Positions 36,425 through 45,697 of a stretch of 64,000 nucleotides of DNA are shown in pieces. The first letter of the stretch is position 1; every line of letters begins with the position of its first letter. Made by a program: the position numbers and the translations under genes. The notes beneath the pieces were generated by a model. It was not told where the DNA came from and did not search any database. It worked only from the letters and a program-made list of their open reading frames with translations. Origin of the DNA: Massilibacillus massiliensis (GTDB lineage Bacteria; Bacillota; Negativicutes; FLKF01); contig NZ_LT575483.1 of assembly GCF_900086705.1 (NCBI RefSeq), positions 2,679,189 through 2,743,188 of the forward strand. Direction: 5' to 3'.

Positions 36425-36844
36425 TCAAGGTAAAGCAACGGCTAAATAGTATTTAAATAGAAGATAAAATGAAGCTGAACTGCCGAAAGCTACACCAAGA
36501 GGAATAATCCATCCGGACATGTCAGCAATTTTAAACAAATAAAAGAGGACGATAAATGTAGTGAAAAAATAGCCAATAATATGGAATAGTGTAATATAGA
36601 AGATGAAGCCAATTAGGATAAAAATGAACTTTGTCCAATCCACCGAATTTTCTGCATTGGATTGCTGTTTATCCCGTTGCTTAAAAAGCAAAAAGCATGA
36701 GATTATAATTGCGGCAATGCCAACCAAGATAGGCAGAAATCCGGAGCGAGGTGACTGCAGGTTTCCAAAGGTGAGTTGTTTTGCAAAATACAGATAAGAA
36801 CTGCTGATCAATAGAAAGAAAAACGTTAAAATTTTTTCAGGCAT
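36425..36844 (-). CDS. tctB: Tripartite tricarboxylate transporter small membrane subunit
   Basis: A 139-residue protein with four hydrophobic helices. The N-terminal helix is followed by GNLQSPRSGFLPILVGIAAI, the usual TctB pattern (a Pro-rich loop before helix two). It is placed between the histidine kinase gene and tctA on the minus strand. Confidence 0.85.
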   Translation of the reverse strand: MPEKILTFFFLLISSSYLYFAKQLTFGNLQSPRSGFLPILVGIAAIIISCFLLFKQRDKQQSNAENSVDWTKFIFILIGFIFYITLFHIIGYFFTTFIVLFYLFKIADMSGWIIPLGVAFGSSASFYLLFKYYLAVALP

Positions 36845-36889
36845 AGTATATCACCTCTGCTGATTTAATTTTGAGTCATATGAAGTCTT

Positions 36890-38323
36890 TTATTGTAATG
36901 TGAGTCCAAATTTCATGATAAAAGTAGTTCCTTTGCCAGGTTCACTTTCAATTTCCATTGTTGCTTTATGACGTTGTAAAATTCGATAGCAGATTGCCAG
37001 TCCAAGTCCAGTACCATTTTCTTTGGTAGTGAAAAACGGTGTTCCTAATTTATCTTTGATATCGGCAGGGATACCAGATCCAGAATCTCTAATTAACAAA
37101 ATAACCGTACTTTTTTTGTATTTTGTCATAATATGAATCAAACCATTTTGCGGCATTGCATCTAAAGCATTTCTGATCATATTAAAAAGGAGCTGGCGGA
37201 TACTGTTTTCATCTAAAGGAATTTTAGGAAGTCTGTTTAAATGCAATTCGATGTCGCAATGATTGCATACAGCATCAGCATGTATCAACGGATAGATATC
37301 TTGGATGATATCATTTAAATTGGTAGCTTCGAAATTCATCGTTCTATTTTTCGCCAAGGATAAAAATTCTGTAATAATACTGTTGGCACGATCAATTTCA
37401 TCAATCATTAATGAAAAGTTTTCTTGCTGCTGGTGGAATTCTTTTTTTCTGGTGAGTAACTGTAACAGACCTCTTACCGTTGTCAGTGGATTTCGTATTT
37501 CATGGGCAATTCCGGCTGCCATTTCGCCAATGATATTCAAGCGATCTAAGCGTGTCATTTGTTCGGTTTGTTGACTGATGTATTTTAGAATCGGTGTAAA
37601 TTCAGCGATTTCACTACGATACTTATAAGAATTACCTGAAAGAATAGATTCAGCAAATAACTGTAAGTCTTTTTTTAGTCGAATAAACAATTCGCGAAAA
37701 ATGCTGATACAGATCAACAGCATAATAAATGCGCCTAAAAAAGTGTTTGCTGTCCGTTTCCAAATTACCGCATAGACCGCATCTTGATTTACCGCAGCAA
37801 AAACTTTGCCAACGATGACGCCATTTTCTTCAATCGGCTGTACATAAGTAATGGTCGATGCGCCATGCCATAGAATGGAGTGCTCTTTTTCAAAAACTCT
37901 TTCCGCGTCGCTCTCATCAAATTCTTGAATTGGAATGGGAGAAACATCCATAAGCAGAGATTTATCAACTTGAGGTCCGATGGCGACAATGTTGCCGTAT
38001 TTTTGTGAGTAAAAACCAAATTTAATTGTATTGGTTGGAATGAAAATTCCGCATAAAAGCGGTTGAAGTTCTCGATTCAAGGCAAGAATTTCTTCACGAT
38101 TTGTTTGATCATCGTTGTCAGGCTGTGCGTATATTTTTGAGAAACTATTTTCGGTTTTTCTTTCGAGTAGGACATTGGTAATGGACATTAAATATTGTAT
38201 ATTTTTTTCATTTTCTTCTTGCAATGAGAGCCAATGCGTATATGCTGTAATTGTGATCATTAATAGAAAAACAACGCTGACTATTTTTATGTTCAATCTT
38301 GTTGTTAAAGTACAACCCTTCAT
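36890..38323 (-). CDS. Membrane sensor histidine kinase at the head of the tct operon
   Basis: A 477-residue sensor kinase. One helix near the N terminus and another near residue 190 enclose an extracytoplasmic domain of about 150 residues. The H-box is MAAGIAHEIRNPLTTVRGLL, the N-box is LLFNMIRNALDAMPQNG, and the G-boxes are DSGSGIPADI and GTGLGLAICYRILQ. No response regulator gene is adjacent, so its partner must be elsewhere. As it leads the tctBAC operon, it probably senses the transported acid. ATG at 38323 has an AAAGG site; an upstream extension of 19 codons lacks one. Confidence 0.88.
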   Translation of the reverse strand: MKGCTLTTRLNIKIVSVVFLLMITITAYTHWLSLQEENEKNIQYLMSITNVLLERKTENSFSKIYAQPDNDDQTNREEILALNRELQPLLCGIFIPTNTIKFGFYSQKYGNIVAIGPQVDKSLLMDVSPIPIQEFDESDAERVFEKEHSILWHGASTITYVQPIEENGVIVGKVFAAVNQDAVYAVIWKRTANTFLGAFIMLLICISIFRELFIRLKKDLQLFAESILSGNSYKYRSEIAEFTPILKYISQQTEQMTRLDRLNIIGEMAAGIAHEIRNPLTTVRGLLQLLTRKKEFHQQQENFSLMIDEIDRANSIITEFLSLAKNRTMNFEATNLNDIIQDIYPLIHADAVCNHCDIELHLNRLPKIPLDENSIRQLLFNMIRNALDAMPQNGLIHIMTKYKKSTVILLIRDSGSGIPADIKDKLGTPFFTTKENGTGLGLAICYRILQRHKATMEIESEPGKGTTFIMKFGLTLQ

Positions 38324-38520
38324 TTGTTTTACCTTTCTATTGAATAGTCTTATCGTGTTATTTTTACAATATAAGATCATTGTTCAAATACTCAATTACA
38401 ATTAGCAACATATAAACCTAATAATGTAAAAATTTCTTATTTATGTTTATTACTTCGTCAATAAATAGCAAAATCCTTCCAGTCGATATAGGAAAAATGT
38501 CTTGAATATAGGCCGGACAA

Positions 38521-38566
38521 AAATAAAAGACTTTATCAAAGTAATTTTGATAAAGTCTTTTATTTT
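38521..38566. terminator. Terminator of the BASS-family symporter gene
   Basis: AAAGACTTTATCAAA and its complement form a long perfect stem with a five-base loop, extended by AAAT/ATTT. It lies 19 bases past the stop of the leftward gene at 38585 and is flanked by A and T runs on both sides. Confidence 0.85.
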
Positions 38567-38584
38567 ATATTATTTAGGAAGTCT

Positions 38585-39508
38585 TTATTTGCGGTTACTC
38601 CAAAAACCAGCAAGCAAGCTTCCGCTGAAATTATGCCATACACTGAAAATGGCTCCCGGAATAGCCGCCATCGGATCAAGATGTGCCATTGCTAAAGCAA
38701 CTGCCAACCCCGAATTTTCCATTCCAATTTCAAAGGAAATCGCACGCGCTTTACTTTCGTTCATGCCAATCATGCGCGAGGCGCCATAACCAAGGAAGAG
38801 CCCGATGGAATTATGGAGTATCACAGCTAGAAATGCGATGCCGGCAACCGTGATTAGTTTGTTGGCATTCAATGCAACGACAGCCGTAATAATCAAAATG
38901 ATTGCAATAACAGAAAAGGCCGGAATCATTGGACTGAATCGATCAACAATAGTTGAAGCCAGCATACGTAAGATGATACCAAGAAATACAGGAAATAAGA
39001 CGATTTTTAAGATGTCAATTAGCAGTGCATCTGACTGGATTGGAATCATTGTTCCTGCAAGTGATAAAAAAATAAATGGTGTGATGATGGGAGCTAAAAT
39101 CGTATTGAAGCTGGATACGGTAACTGACAATGCGGTATCACCTTTGGCGATAAACGTCATAACATTGGAGGCTGTACCGCTTGGACACGCGCCAACGAGA
39201 ATGAGACCTGCGGCTAACGCTGGAGGTAAATCCAGTAATTTAGCCACCAAAAAAGCGATCAGCGGCATTGTGATATAACGTAAAAGAATACCGCAAATTA
39301 CATCTTTAGGACGAATCAGTACAAGTTTAAAATCATGGATTGACATCGTCAAACCCATACCAAGCATAATAAGACCCAATAAGTAAGGTACATATGTACC
39401 AAGCGGTTTAAAAGGAGTCGGTTGGAAGAAAGCCAATGCGGCAAAAAAAACAACCCATAAAGGGAAATAGCGTGTAATGATCGTACTTATTTTTTCGAAA
39501 AACTTCAT
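38585..39508 (-). CDS. Bile acid:sodium symporter (BASS) family transporter
   Basis: A 307-residue membrane protein with about nine to ten helices. Family features are GTYVPYLLGLIMLGMGLTMS, VGACPSGTASNVMTFIAKGD (the sodium-site crossover) and EIGMENSGLAVALAMAHLDP. Bacterial members carry sodium-coupled organic anions such as pyruvate, pantothenate or keto-acids; the substrate is unknown. It is monocistronic with its own terminator. A GGAGG site precedes the start. Confidence 0.9.
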   Translation of the reverse strand: MKFFEKISTIITRYFPLWVVFFAALAFFQPTPFKPLGTYVPYLLGLIMLGMGLTMSIHDFKLVLIRPKDVICGILLRYITMPLIAFLVAKLLDLPPALAAGLILVGACPSGTASNVMTFIAKGDTALSVTVSSFNTILAPIITPFIFLSLAGTMIPIQSDALLIDILKIVLFPVFLGIILRMLASTIVDRFSPMIPAFSVIAIILIITAVVALNANKLITVAGIAFLAVILHNSIGLFLGYGASRMIGMNESKARAISFEIGMENSGLAVALAMAHLDPMAAIPGAIFSVWHNFSGSLLAGFWSNRK

Positions 39509-39877
39509 AAAAAAGACCTCCTGTTTTTGAACAATAAAATTAGCAAAAAACCTCCTTAAGTAAAGTTAAATAAACTTTTGAGGGAATATAGCAAGCAGGA
39601 TTTGAACTATTTGTCTACATAAATAGATAGCGCCTTATTCTTAAAAAATGTAAAGTTGTAAACAAAATATTATTTTATTATAATCGCAAATAACAATATG
39701 TCAAGAAGAAAACTGTAAAATATGTTAATATTTATTATTTAAAATTTAATATGCTGAAGTTCGGCAAGCAGAAAGCTTAATCAAAAACACTTTACAAATC
39801 GTTCATATTATGTGAGGTGAAATGTGGTGAAGCTTTTTGTTCGCTTGCGGCTAGATTATATATTTATACTTTATAAT

Positions 39878-39930
39878 GTTTTACTACTTAATTTAATTAA
39901 ATTGTTGTGCACCCGTAAATATAGTACATT
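39878..39930 (+). promoter_or_regulatory. Shared regulon promoter A (membrane Fe-S oxidoreductase)
   Basis: A 27-base AT-rich element (39878-39904) begins GTTTTACTACTT and ends TTAAATTG. Its end overlaps the -35 TTGTTG (39902-39907). After a 17-base spacer comes the -10 TACATT (39925-39930). Promoters B, C and D in this window have the same layout to the base. The rest of 39509-40031 is AT-rich with no convincing gene. Confidence 0.75.
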
Positions 39931-40031
39931 TAATATGAAATTTTCATAGCATGATGATTTTTTTAGAAGTGCAAGAGTAAAAGAAATTCATTTTGCATTC
40001 AAGAATAATTGGGGGAGAGAGGTATTTTATT

Positions 40032-42041
40032 ATGGCAAAAATTCTAATTTTTTTACTTTGGATGGGGAGTACTTTTAGTTTCATGATGTATAAAATCTTC
40101 CGCAGGTTTAAAAATACTTTGCACGGAAAACCCGATAACAGGTCTGACCGGTTAGGGGATCGTTTGAAATATTTTATGTCAAATGTCGTGGGGCAGGATA
40201 AGGTGCTGCAGGATCGGGTTTCTGGGGTAGCGCATGTATTGATTATGTGGGGCTTTATTGTGCTTGGTTTTGGTGCAATGAATTTGGCGGTAGAAGGATT
40301 GTTTGGTATTTCGCTTCCAATTGTTGGTGACAACAGCTTATTTATCGGCTTGAAAGAATTATTTTTACTGTTAGTTTATATCGGCGTTATTATGGCTGTA
40401 TTACGGCGTACGGTGCTGAAGCCGGATCGAATAGAGAATTCTGTTGAAGCGTTTTTGATTCTTGGTCTGATCAGTCTTATTGTTACTGGAGACCTGTTAT
40501 ATAACGGGGCCAGTTTTGCATTAGGCGAAAAAAATGATATTCGTGGTGCCTCCTTCCTTGCCAATTACATAGCAGGCTCACTCGTAAAATATTCGCCCGA
40601 TACGCTCCAAACATTGGCAACGGGCGCTTGGTGGATGCATTTTTTTGCAATGGGCTTGATGGCTATTCTGATTCCGGGGTCAAAACATCTGCATTTGGCA
40701 TTTGCTCCAGCTAATGCAATCTGGCATACTTTACGACCGAAGGGCTCGATGACGAAGTTAGATTTTGAGGATGAAACGGCAGAAACCTTTGGCGTGAATA
40801 GGTTGGAAGAGTTTACGTGGAAACAACTTGTGGATGCTTATAGTTGTGTGCGATGCGGGCGATGTACAGAGCATTGTCCGGCCTTTCAGACAGGAAAACC
40901 GCTCGATCCCCGTGCCTTGCATGTTGAACTGCGTGCGCATATGGAAGAAAAAGCACCATTGTTAGACAAACTTAAAGCCGCAGGCGATCAGAAAGTAGAA
41001 TTTACGGACGCAGAGCAAAAAGTATTGGAAAAACAGGTGGTTAGCGACCTGTTTTCCGAAGAATTTATTTGGTCGTGTACAACTTGCCGTGCGTGTGAAG
41101 AGGTTTGCCCTGTTTCGAACGAACATGTACAAAAAATTCTCGACTTGCGTCGTTATATGGTCATGACTGAGGCAAAGATGCCAGAGGACGTACAGCGTAC
41201 TTTTAATTGTTATGCGAGCGGTAATCCGTGGAAACTTTCTAGTAGTAGTCGTGGTGACTGGATGAAAGGGTTGGATGTACCTGCTTGGTCGGAAGAAAAA
41301 GAATATTTACTCTATGTGGGCTGCTCGGGTGCTTATGATGAAAGGGCTAAGAAGGTAAGTACTGCTTTAGTGAAGGTGTTGAAAGCGGCTGGCGTAAACT
41401 TTGGCGTATTGGGCAGCGATGAGCCTTGTTGCAGTGAAACGATTCGACGTATGGGTAATGAATTTGAATTTCAGCAATTGGCTGAGGGCAATGTGGAGCT
41501 GTTCAAGGGATTGGGAATTAAAAAAATTATTATGCTTTGTCCACATTGTTTTAATTCGTTTAAAAATGATTATCCTGATTTTGGCGGCGAATATGAAGTT
41601 ATTCATCATTCACAGTTTCTCGCGGATCTTGTGCAAGCAGGAAGAATTAAGACGGATAGCTCTTTTTCTGCAAAGGTTGTTTATCATGATGGGTGTTATC
41701 TTGGACGGCATAATGATATATTCGATGCGCCGCGTACAGTTCTGCAAGCTGTGCCGGGAGTACATTTGACTGAAATGGCACAGAATCGAAAAAATGCTTT
41801 CTGCTGCGGTGCCGGAGGCGGGCGTAATTGGATGGAAGAAAAAACAGGTGATGGGCAGCAACGTATCAATGAAGTTCGGGTAAAACAAGCTTTGGAAACA
41901 GGCGCTGAAGTCATTGCAACGGCCTGCCCGTATTGCTTGACAATGATGTTGGATGGAACCAAGGCGCACAACGCTGACGAGCAAGTACGTACCTTCGATA
42001 TTGCGGAAATTCTTGCAAAATCCATTGCGCAGACAGAGTAA
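40032..42041 (+). CDS. Membrane-anchored Fe-S oxidoreductase (DUF224/HdrD-like), probable ETF:quinone link
   Basis: A 669-residue protein. The N-terminal region to about residue 230 has several membrane helices and resembles a heme-b/NarI-type anchor. Two [4Fe-4S] motifs follow (CVRCGRCTEHCPAF and CTTCRACEEVCPVS). Two cysteine-rich CCG domains then appear (VGCSGAYDERAKK with DEPCCSE, and HDGCYLGRHN with AFCCGAGGG). Proteins of this type are known partners of EtfAB in anaerobes such as Syntrophomonas, moving electrons between acyl-CoA dehydrogenase and menaquinone. Here EtfBA and two dehydrogenases are encoded nearby under the same promoter type. The ATG at 40032 follows GGGGAGAGAGG. Confidence 0.87.
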   Translation: MAKILIFLLWMGSTFSFMMYKIFRRFKNTLHGKPDNRSDRLGDRLKYFMSNVVGQDKVLQDRVSGVAHVLIMWGFIVLGFGAMNLAVEGLFGISLPIVGDNSLFIGLKELFLLLVYIGVIMAVLRRTVLKPDRIENSVEAFLILGLISLIVTGDLLYNGASFALGEKNDIRGASFLANYIAGSLVKYSPDTLQTLATGAWWMHFFAMGLMAILIPGSKHLHLAFAPANAIWHTLRPKGSMTKLDFEDETAETFGVNRLEEFTWKQLVDAYSCVRCGRCTEHCPAFQTGKPLDPRALHVELRAHMEEKAPLLDKLKAAGDQKVEFTDAEQKVLEKQVVSDLFSEEFIWSCTTCRACEEVCPVSNEHVQKILDLRRYMVMTEAKMPEDVQRTFNCYASGNPWKLSSSSRGDWMKGLDVPAWSEEKEYLLYVGCSGAYDERAKKVSTALVKVLKAAGVNFGVLGSDEPCCSETIRRMGNEFEFQQLAEGNVELFKGLGIKKIIMLCPHCFNSFKNDYPDFGGEYEVIHHSQFLADLVQAGRIKTDSSFSAKVVYHDGCYLGRHNDIFDAPRTVLQAVPGVHLTEMAQNRKNAFCCGAGGGRNWMEEKTGDGQQRINEVRVKQALETGAEVIATACPYCLTMMLDGTKAHNADEQVRTFDIAEILAKSIAQTE

Positions 42042-42083
42042 TTCTCTAAGAATGTAATGACCATGTGGTTTTGCCTTATAATA

Positions 42084-42136
42084 GTTTGATAATTTAAAAT
42101 TATTAAATTGTTGTGAATATTTAACTATAGTATATT
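42084..42136 (+). promoter_or_regulatory. Shared regulon promoter B (acyl-CoA dehydrogenase 1)
   Basis: The 27-base element (42084-42110) begins GTTTGATAATTT and ends TTAAATTG. -35 TTGTTG at 42108-42113, a 17-base spacer, and -10 TATATT at 42131-42136. The element holds a perfect ATAATTT/AAATTAT palindrome here. Confidence 0.8.
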
Positions 42137-42246
42137 GAGTTTATCGGAAGAAACTTATAGATTTCGTAAATTCGTTGTAACTTTCTAAACCATATACATA
42201 GCAAGTCATGTATTCTTGCAAGTTGCTAAATTGGGGCGGGAAGATA

Positions 42247-42306
42247 AAAAGTTCTAGGCCATAAGGTCTTAGACTTATAGATACTTTCGCATAGCCGAAA
42301 AGTGTT
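42247..42306 (+). ncRNA. Two-hairpin leader RNA upstream of acyl-CoA dehydrogenase 1
   Basis: The first hairpin pairs TCTAGGCC with GGTCTTAGA across loop ATAA, extended by AAG/CTT. The second pairs ACTTTC with GAAAAGT. The linker reads ACTTATAGATACTTTC, close to ACTATAAATACTTTC in the leader at 50149-50206. Both leaders end about 22-24 bases before their start codons. Sequence change with stem retention suggests a conserved RNA element. Confidence 0.6.
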
Positions 42307-42328
42307 TAAAAAATAAGGGGGAAAGAAA

Positions 42329-43513
42329 ATGGGAAAATTGAATGAACAAGAATTTAAAGCGTATCTAAAACAGATCAGAGAATTAACAGAGGGCACATTT
42401 GATGTGATGCAAAAGGAAATTGAGGATACGAATGTGTTTCCTGAGGAGTTTTATCAACTGGGCATAAAAAATAACCTGTACCGTTGCTCGATCCCAGAAG
42501 AATACGGCGGTTGGGGTCTCTCTGAATTAGAAATTTTAAAAATTCAGGAAGAATTTAGTCGTGGTCCTGGCGGAATGCGTATGCATCTGCATTATGCTAT
42601 GGATTTAAATTGGCGTCCTTTATATGACTTTGGTAGTGAAGAACTGAAAGCAGAGTTAATGCCTGGTTTTCAGGACAGATCGGTCTTTACTTGCTGGGCG
42701 GTTACAGAGGAAACAGGCGGAACTGGTGCAGATATTAAAACCTTAGCTGTCAAAGACGGCGATGATTACATTATTAATGGAGAAAAGTATTTAATTTCTC
42801 ATACGGATTGCTGCAATTATGCTTATGTTACGCTTCTTACGGATCCTAATGCCGATAAAGATCATCGTCTTTCTACCTTTATGGTTCCATGTAATACACC
42901 GGGGTACGAAGTTACGCCGATGCCTCATATGATGGGATGCCGTGGATCAGGGCATACCGGCTTAAAATTTACGAACATGAGAGTCAATAAGAAGTACTTG
43001 CTTGGTAAAGAAGGCGATGGTCTCCATATCTCGATTCATTCCCTGTCTGTTTCACGTGTTCATATCGCAGCTAGTAATCTGGGGATGGCGCAACGCATGT
43101 TGGAAATTTCGCTTAAACGTGCCCATGACCGTGTTACTTTCGGCAAACCGATCATCGAACGTCAGGCGATCAGAATGAAAATTGCTGATATGGCTACGCA
43201 TGTTCATGCTTTACGTACCATGGTTTATGATTTTGCAAAAGATTACGAAAAGGATCCGAACGGAGAATACATTGAAGAAAAGGCTGCAATGTGCAAACTG
43301 TTCAGTATTCAAGTTACCAAAGTGTGTGGCGATGAAATGCTTGAAATCTTTGGTGGTGTTGGCTACTTTGAAGATTGCGAATATGGCCCTACGGAACGCT
43401 TATACCGTGATTCCCGTGCAATGTGGCTAGAAGAAGGGACGCCTACGGTGCAGCGCATAACGATTTCTCGTCAGACGATCAAACATGGTGGCTGTTTAGC
43501 GTATCTTGATTAA
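42329..43513 (+). CDS. Acyl-CoA dehydrogenase 1
   Basis: A 394-residue FAD enzyme that oxidises acyl-CoA to 2-enoyl-CoA or works in reverse as an enoyl-CoA reductase with ETF. Visible signatures: the FAD region CWAVTEETGGTGADIKTLAV, GEKYLISHTDCCNYAYVTLL, the C-terminal RAHDRVTFGKPIIERQAIRM and FGGVGYFEDCEYG. The catalytic Glu is expected in WLEEGTPTVQR. It is transcribed alone from promoter B and ends in a terminator at 43537. It differs clearly from dehydrogenase 2 at 50230, so the two may serve different acyl groups. Confidence 0.9.
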   Translation: MGKLNEQEFKAYLKQIRELTEGTFDVMQKEIEDTNVFPEEFYQLGIKNNLYRCSIPEEYGGWGLSELEILKIQEEFSRGPGGMRMHLHYAMDLNWRPLYDFGSEELKAELMPGFQDRSVFTCWAVTEETGGTGADIKTLAVKDGDDYIINGEKYLISHTDCCNYAYVTLLTDPNADKDHRLSTFMVPCNTPGYEVTPMPHMMGCRGSGHTGLKFTNMRVNKKYLLGKEGDGLHISIHSLSVSRVHIAASNLGMAQRMLEISLKRAHDRVTFGKPIIERQAIRMKIADMATHVHALRTMVYDFAKDYEKDPNGEYIEEKAAMCKLFSIQVTKVCGDEMLEIFGGVGYFEDCEYGPTERLYRDSRAMWLEEGTPTVQRITISRQTIKHGGCLAYLD

Positions 43514-43536
43514 GTCTGAAAATTTGTGGACATATC

Positions 43537-43573
43537 AGAAGGTCATCTGTGTAAAACCGATGACCTTCTTTCT
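43537..43573 (+). terminator. Terminator of acyl-CoA dehydrogenase 1
   Basis: AGAAGGTCATC and GATGACCTTCT form an 11-bp perfect stem followed by TTCT-rich sequence, 24 bases after the stop. Confidence 0.85.
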
Positions 43574-43670
43574 ACATTAAAAGTTAAATCATTTCCTTAT
43601 TAAAGTGGTAACTTTAATTCGGAGCATCAAAAGTTTCTCAGAATACAATGCGCGAAGGGAGGACTGAAAG

Positions 43671-44192
43671 TTGGAATTTGGTCCCCTGAGAAGCAAGGCT
43701 GCCAGAAAGCCTTGGCCGGAATGTCCCGATATTGTAATCTATCGTTGCAGGCATTGTAGCAGGTTATATCAAGTTATGGGCTATGATATGCCAATACAAG
43801 AGCCTGTATGCTGTGGTGTATCCATGGAATGTCTGAAGGCATTGCCAATGGATGCTGTATTGCCCGAGATCAATATAGATTATAAGATTGTTGGCGGTTT
43901 TAATCAGAATGCAGTACAGATATTCTGGGAGATAAAGCAGTTGGAAAATAGACCGGAGTGGATTTTACTTAAGACTTTTACTGGTGCTTACATAAAGTAT
44001 GTTTCTGCGAAGAAACAACCGCCAGTGGTATTTCCTTTGGCCGATGAGGATGCTTATGTATATTGTGACAGAAGCAAATGTTTAGAGTGTGTCTTTCGCT
44101 GTAAACGAGGTTTTATTATATATCTGTATATAAAAACAAAAGGTTTACTGGAACTTCCATTAGATAAAATGTCTGCTTACTTTAATTCTTAA
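43671..44192 (+). CDS. Cysteine-rich protein of unknown function with a desulfoferrodoxin-like ribbon
   Basis: A 173-residue soluble protein not recognised as a named family. Near the N terminus CRHC, a 14-residue gap and CC (in VCCGVSMECL) repeat the CxxC-x(n)-CC pattern of the desulfoferrodoxin iron-binding domain. A second cluster near the C terminus reads YCDRSKCLECVFRCKRG. The middle (YKIVGGFNQNAVQIFWEI) is probably beta-rich. It may bind iron or zinc and take part in electron transfer or sensing. It starts at TTG with an AAGGGAGG site and precedes the MFS carrier and CoA-transferase genes in the same direction. Confidence 0.65.
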   Translation: MEFGPLRSKAARKPWPECPDIVIYRCRHCSRLYQVMGYDMPIQEPVCCGVSMECLKALPMDAVLPEINIDYKIVGGFNQNAVQIFWEIKQLENRPEWILLKTFTGAYIKYVSAKKQPPVVFPLADEDAYVYCDRSKCLECVFRCKRGFIIYLYIKTKGLLELPLDKMSAYFNS

Positions 44193-44350
44193 TGCTACAG
44201 CGAGATGAAGAAATCTTTCATGCTGCAAAATTAAAAAAACAAGTGATATAAGGAAATGAATGAAAATTTTGAATCAGAAGGTTCCAATTCTTCGATGTTT
44301 TTTACTCATAAAAGTAAAAAGTGCACTTTAAAAAATAGGAGGAATCTCTT

Positions 44351-45643
44351 ATGGAATCAAAGATTGGTAATAAACGATGGTATATCATTGCTCTGTTGGT
44401 CGTATGTTTCACTTTTATGTATCTAGGGAGAGCCAGTATATCAATTGCTGGGCCGGTATTGATGAAAGAATATGGCTGGACTGGAACGGAGTTTGGCTTA
44501 GTTTCGACGGCATTTTTTATTGGGTATGCTCTGACCATGCTTCCGGCTGGTTGGTTATCTGACCGATTCGGGGCGACTAAAGTAATTGTCATTGGTACGT
44601 TAGTTTGGTCAGTATTTACCTTTTTAACTCCTTTTGGGGCGGCAACGATAAGCTCACTGATTTTTATTCGGGTAATTGTAGGTTTGGGGCAAGGCGTTAC
44701 TTTACCTGCGGCTTCTTCACTGGTAGCCAGATGGGTACCGAAAAGAGAGGCAGGTAAGGCACAGGGATGGACACTAATTGGAGTTCCACTCGGGGTCATT
44801 CTCACTATGCTTACAGGTGTCTATTTAATCCAGAATTATAACTGGCAAACTATATTTTATCTATTTGCGCTGCTTGGACCAATTTGGTGTTTAATTTGGG
44901 CTAAATTTGGTGGAAATCGGCCCGAACATGCTTCAGTTGGCAAAGAAGAACTGGACTATATTTTATCGGGGCAGGGGGCAAAAGATACTGGTACCCAAGC
45001 TGCTATCTTAACTGCAAAGCAGATTTTTTCAACCGGATCCGTATGGGGTGCGATTATTGCATACTTTTGTTATAATTACGTTTTTTACTTGCTATTAACA
45101 TGGCTGCCGACCTATTTAGCTGTTGGACGTGGATTTACTCTGGTGAAAAGTGGCTATTACACAATCATTCCATATCTTGTCGCGATGATCACATATCCAT
45201 TGGGTGGTATCTTGGCTGACTGGGCATCGCAGAAATTCGGAGACAATATAGGGCGAAAGCTGTTTCCTGTTTGTGGTTTAGTCATAGGGGGAATTGCTTT
45301 GATCCTAGGCGCGCAGGCTGATAATGTTAACACAGCGATCATTTTAATTGCAGCATCGATGGGCTTTTTAACCATTACGCAAGGTGGCTTTTTCTCCATT
45401 CCAATCATCTTTGCACCTAAAAATGCCGGTACAATCGTGGGCATGTATGGTTTCATTGGTACGATGGCAGGAATTTCCGCACCGCTTGTTACTGGTATGG
45501 TTGTTGACGTCTACGGGTATAGCTATGCGTTGTTTTTGGGCTCCTCCATGGCAATTTTAGGTGCGCTGATATTATTAGCTGCCAAGATTCAACCGATTCA
45601 AGCTAAAAGCCAATATCTAAGCGGCATTTCAATCGACAAGTAG
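44351..45643 (+). CDS. MFS transporter 1 (ACS-like organic anion carrier)
   Basis: A 430-residue carrier with 12 predicted helices. The loop 2-3 motif is GWLSDRFGATKV, and the first helix carries YLGRASISIAGPVLM, as in the anion:cation symporter (ACS) branch that takes up hexuronates, phthalate and other organic acids. It is paralogous to the carrier at 48605 (both begin with KIG-KRWY). It lies next to a CoA-transferase gene, so it probably imports the acid that is then activated. Confidence 0.88.
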   Translation: MESKIGNKRWYIIALLVVCFTFMYLGRASISIAGPVLMKEYGWTGTEFGLVSTAFFIGYALTMLPAGWLSDRFGATKVIVIGTLVWSVFTFLTPFGAATISSLIFIRVIVGLGQGVTLPAASSLVARWVPKREAGKAQGWTLIGVPLGVILTMLTGVYLIQNYNWQTIFYLFALLGPIWCLIWAKFGGNRPEHASVGKEELDYILSGQGAKDTGTQAAILTAKQIFSTGSVWGAIIAYFCYNYVFYLLLTWLPTYLAVGRGFTLVKSGYYTIIPYLVAMITYPLGGILADWASQKFGDNIGRKLFPVCGLVIGGIALILGAQADNVNTAIILIAASMGFLTITQGGFFSIPIIFAPKNAGTIVGMYGFIGTMAGISAPLVTGMVVDVYGYSYALFLGSSMAILGALILLAAKIQPIQAKSQYLSGISIDK

Positions 45644-45697
45644 TTACGTATGCTAACAAAAAAGCAAATTGCAATCTGATAAAGGGAGTGTTTTACA

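Noticed and set aside
39824-39949. A 41-residue frame with a GAGGTG site before GTG, upstream of the Fe-S oxidoreductase
   Set aside because: It runs through the shared 27-base element and both promoter boxes of promoter A; the conserved promoter explains the sequence better than a leader peptide.
42247-42306. A known riboswitch (c-di-GMP, SAM, cobalamin, purine or guanidine class) for the leader hairpins
   Set aside because: None of the conserved core sequences of those classes that I know could be found in either leader.
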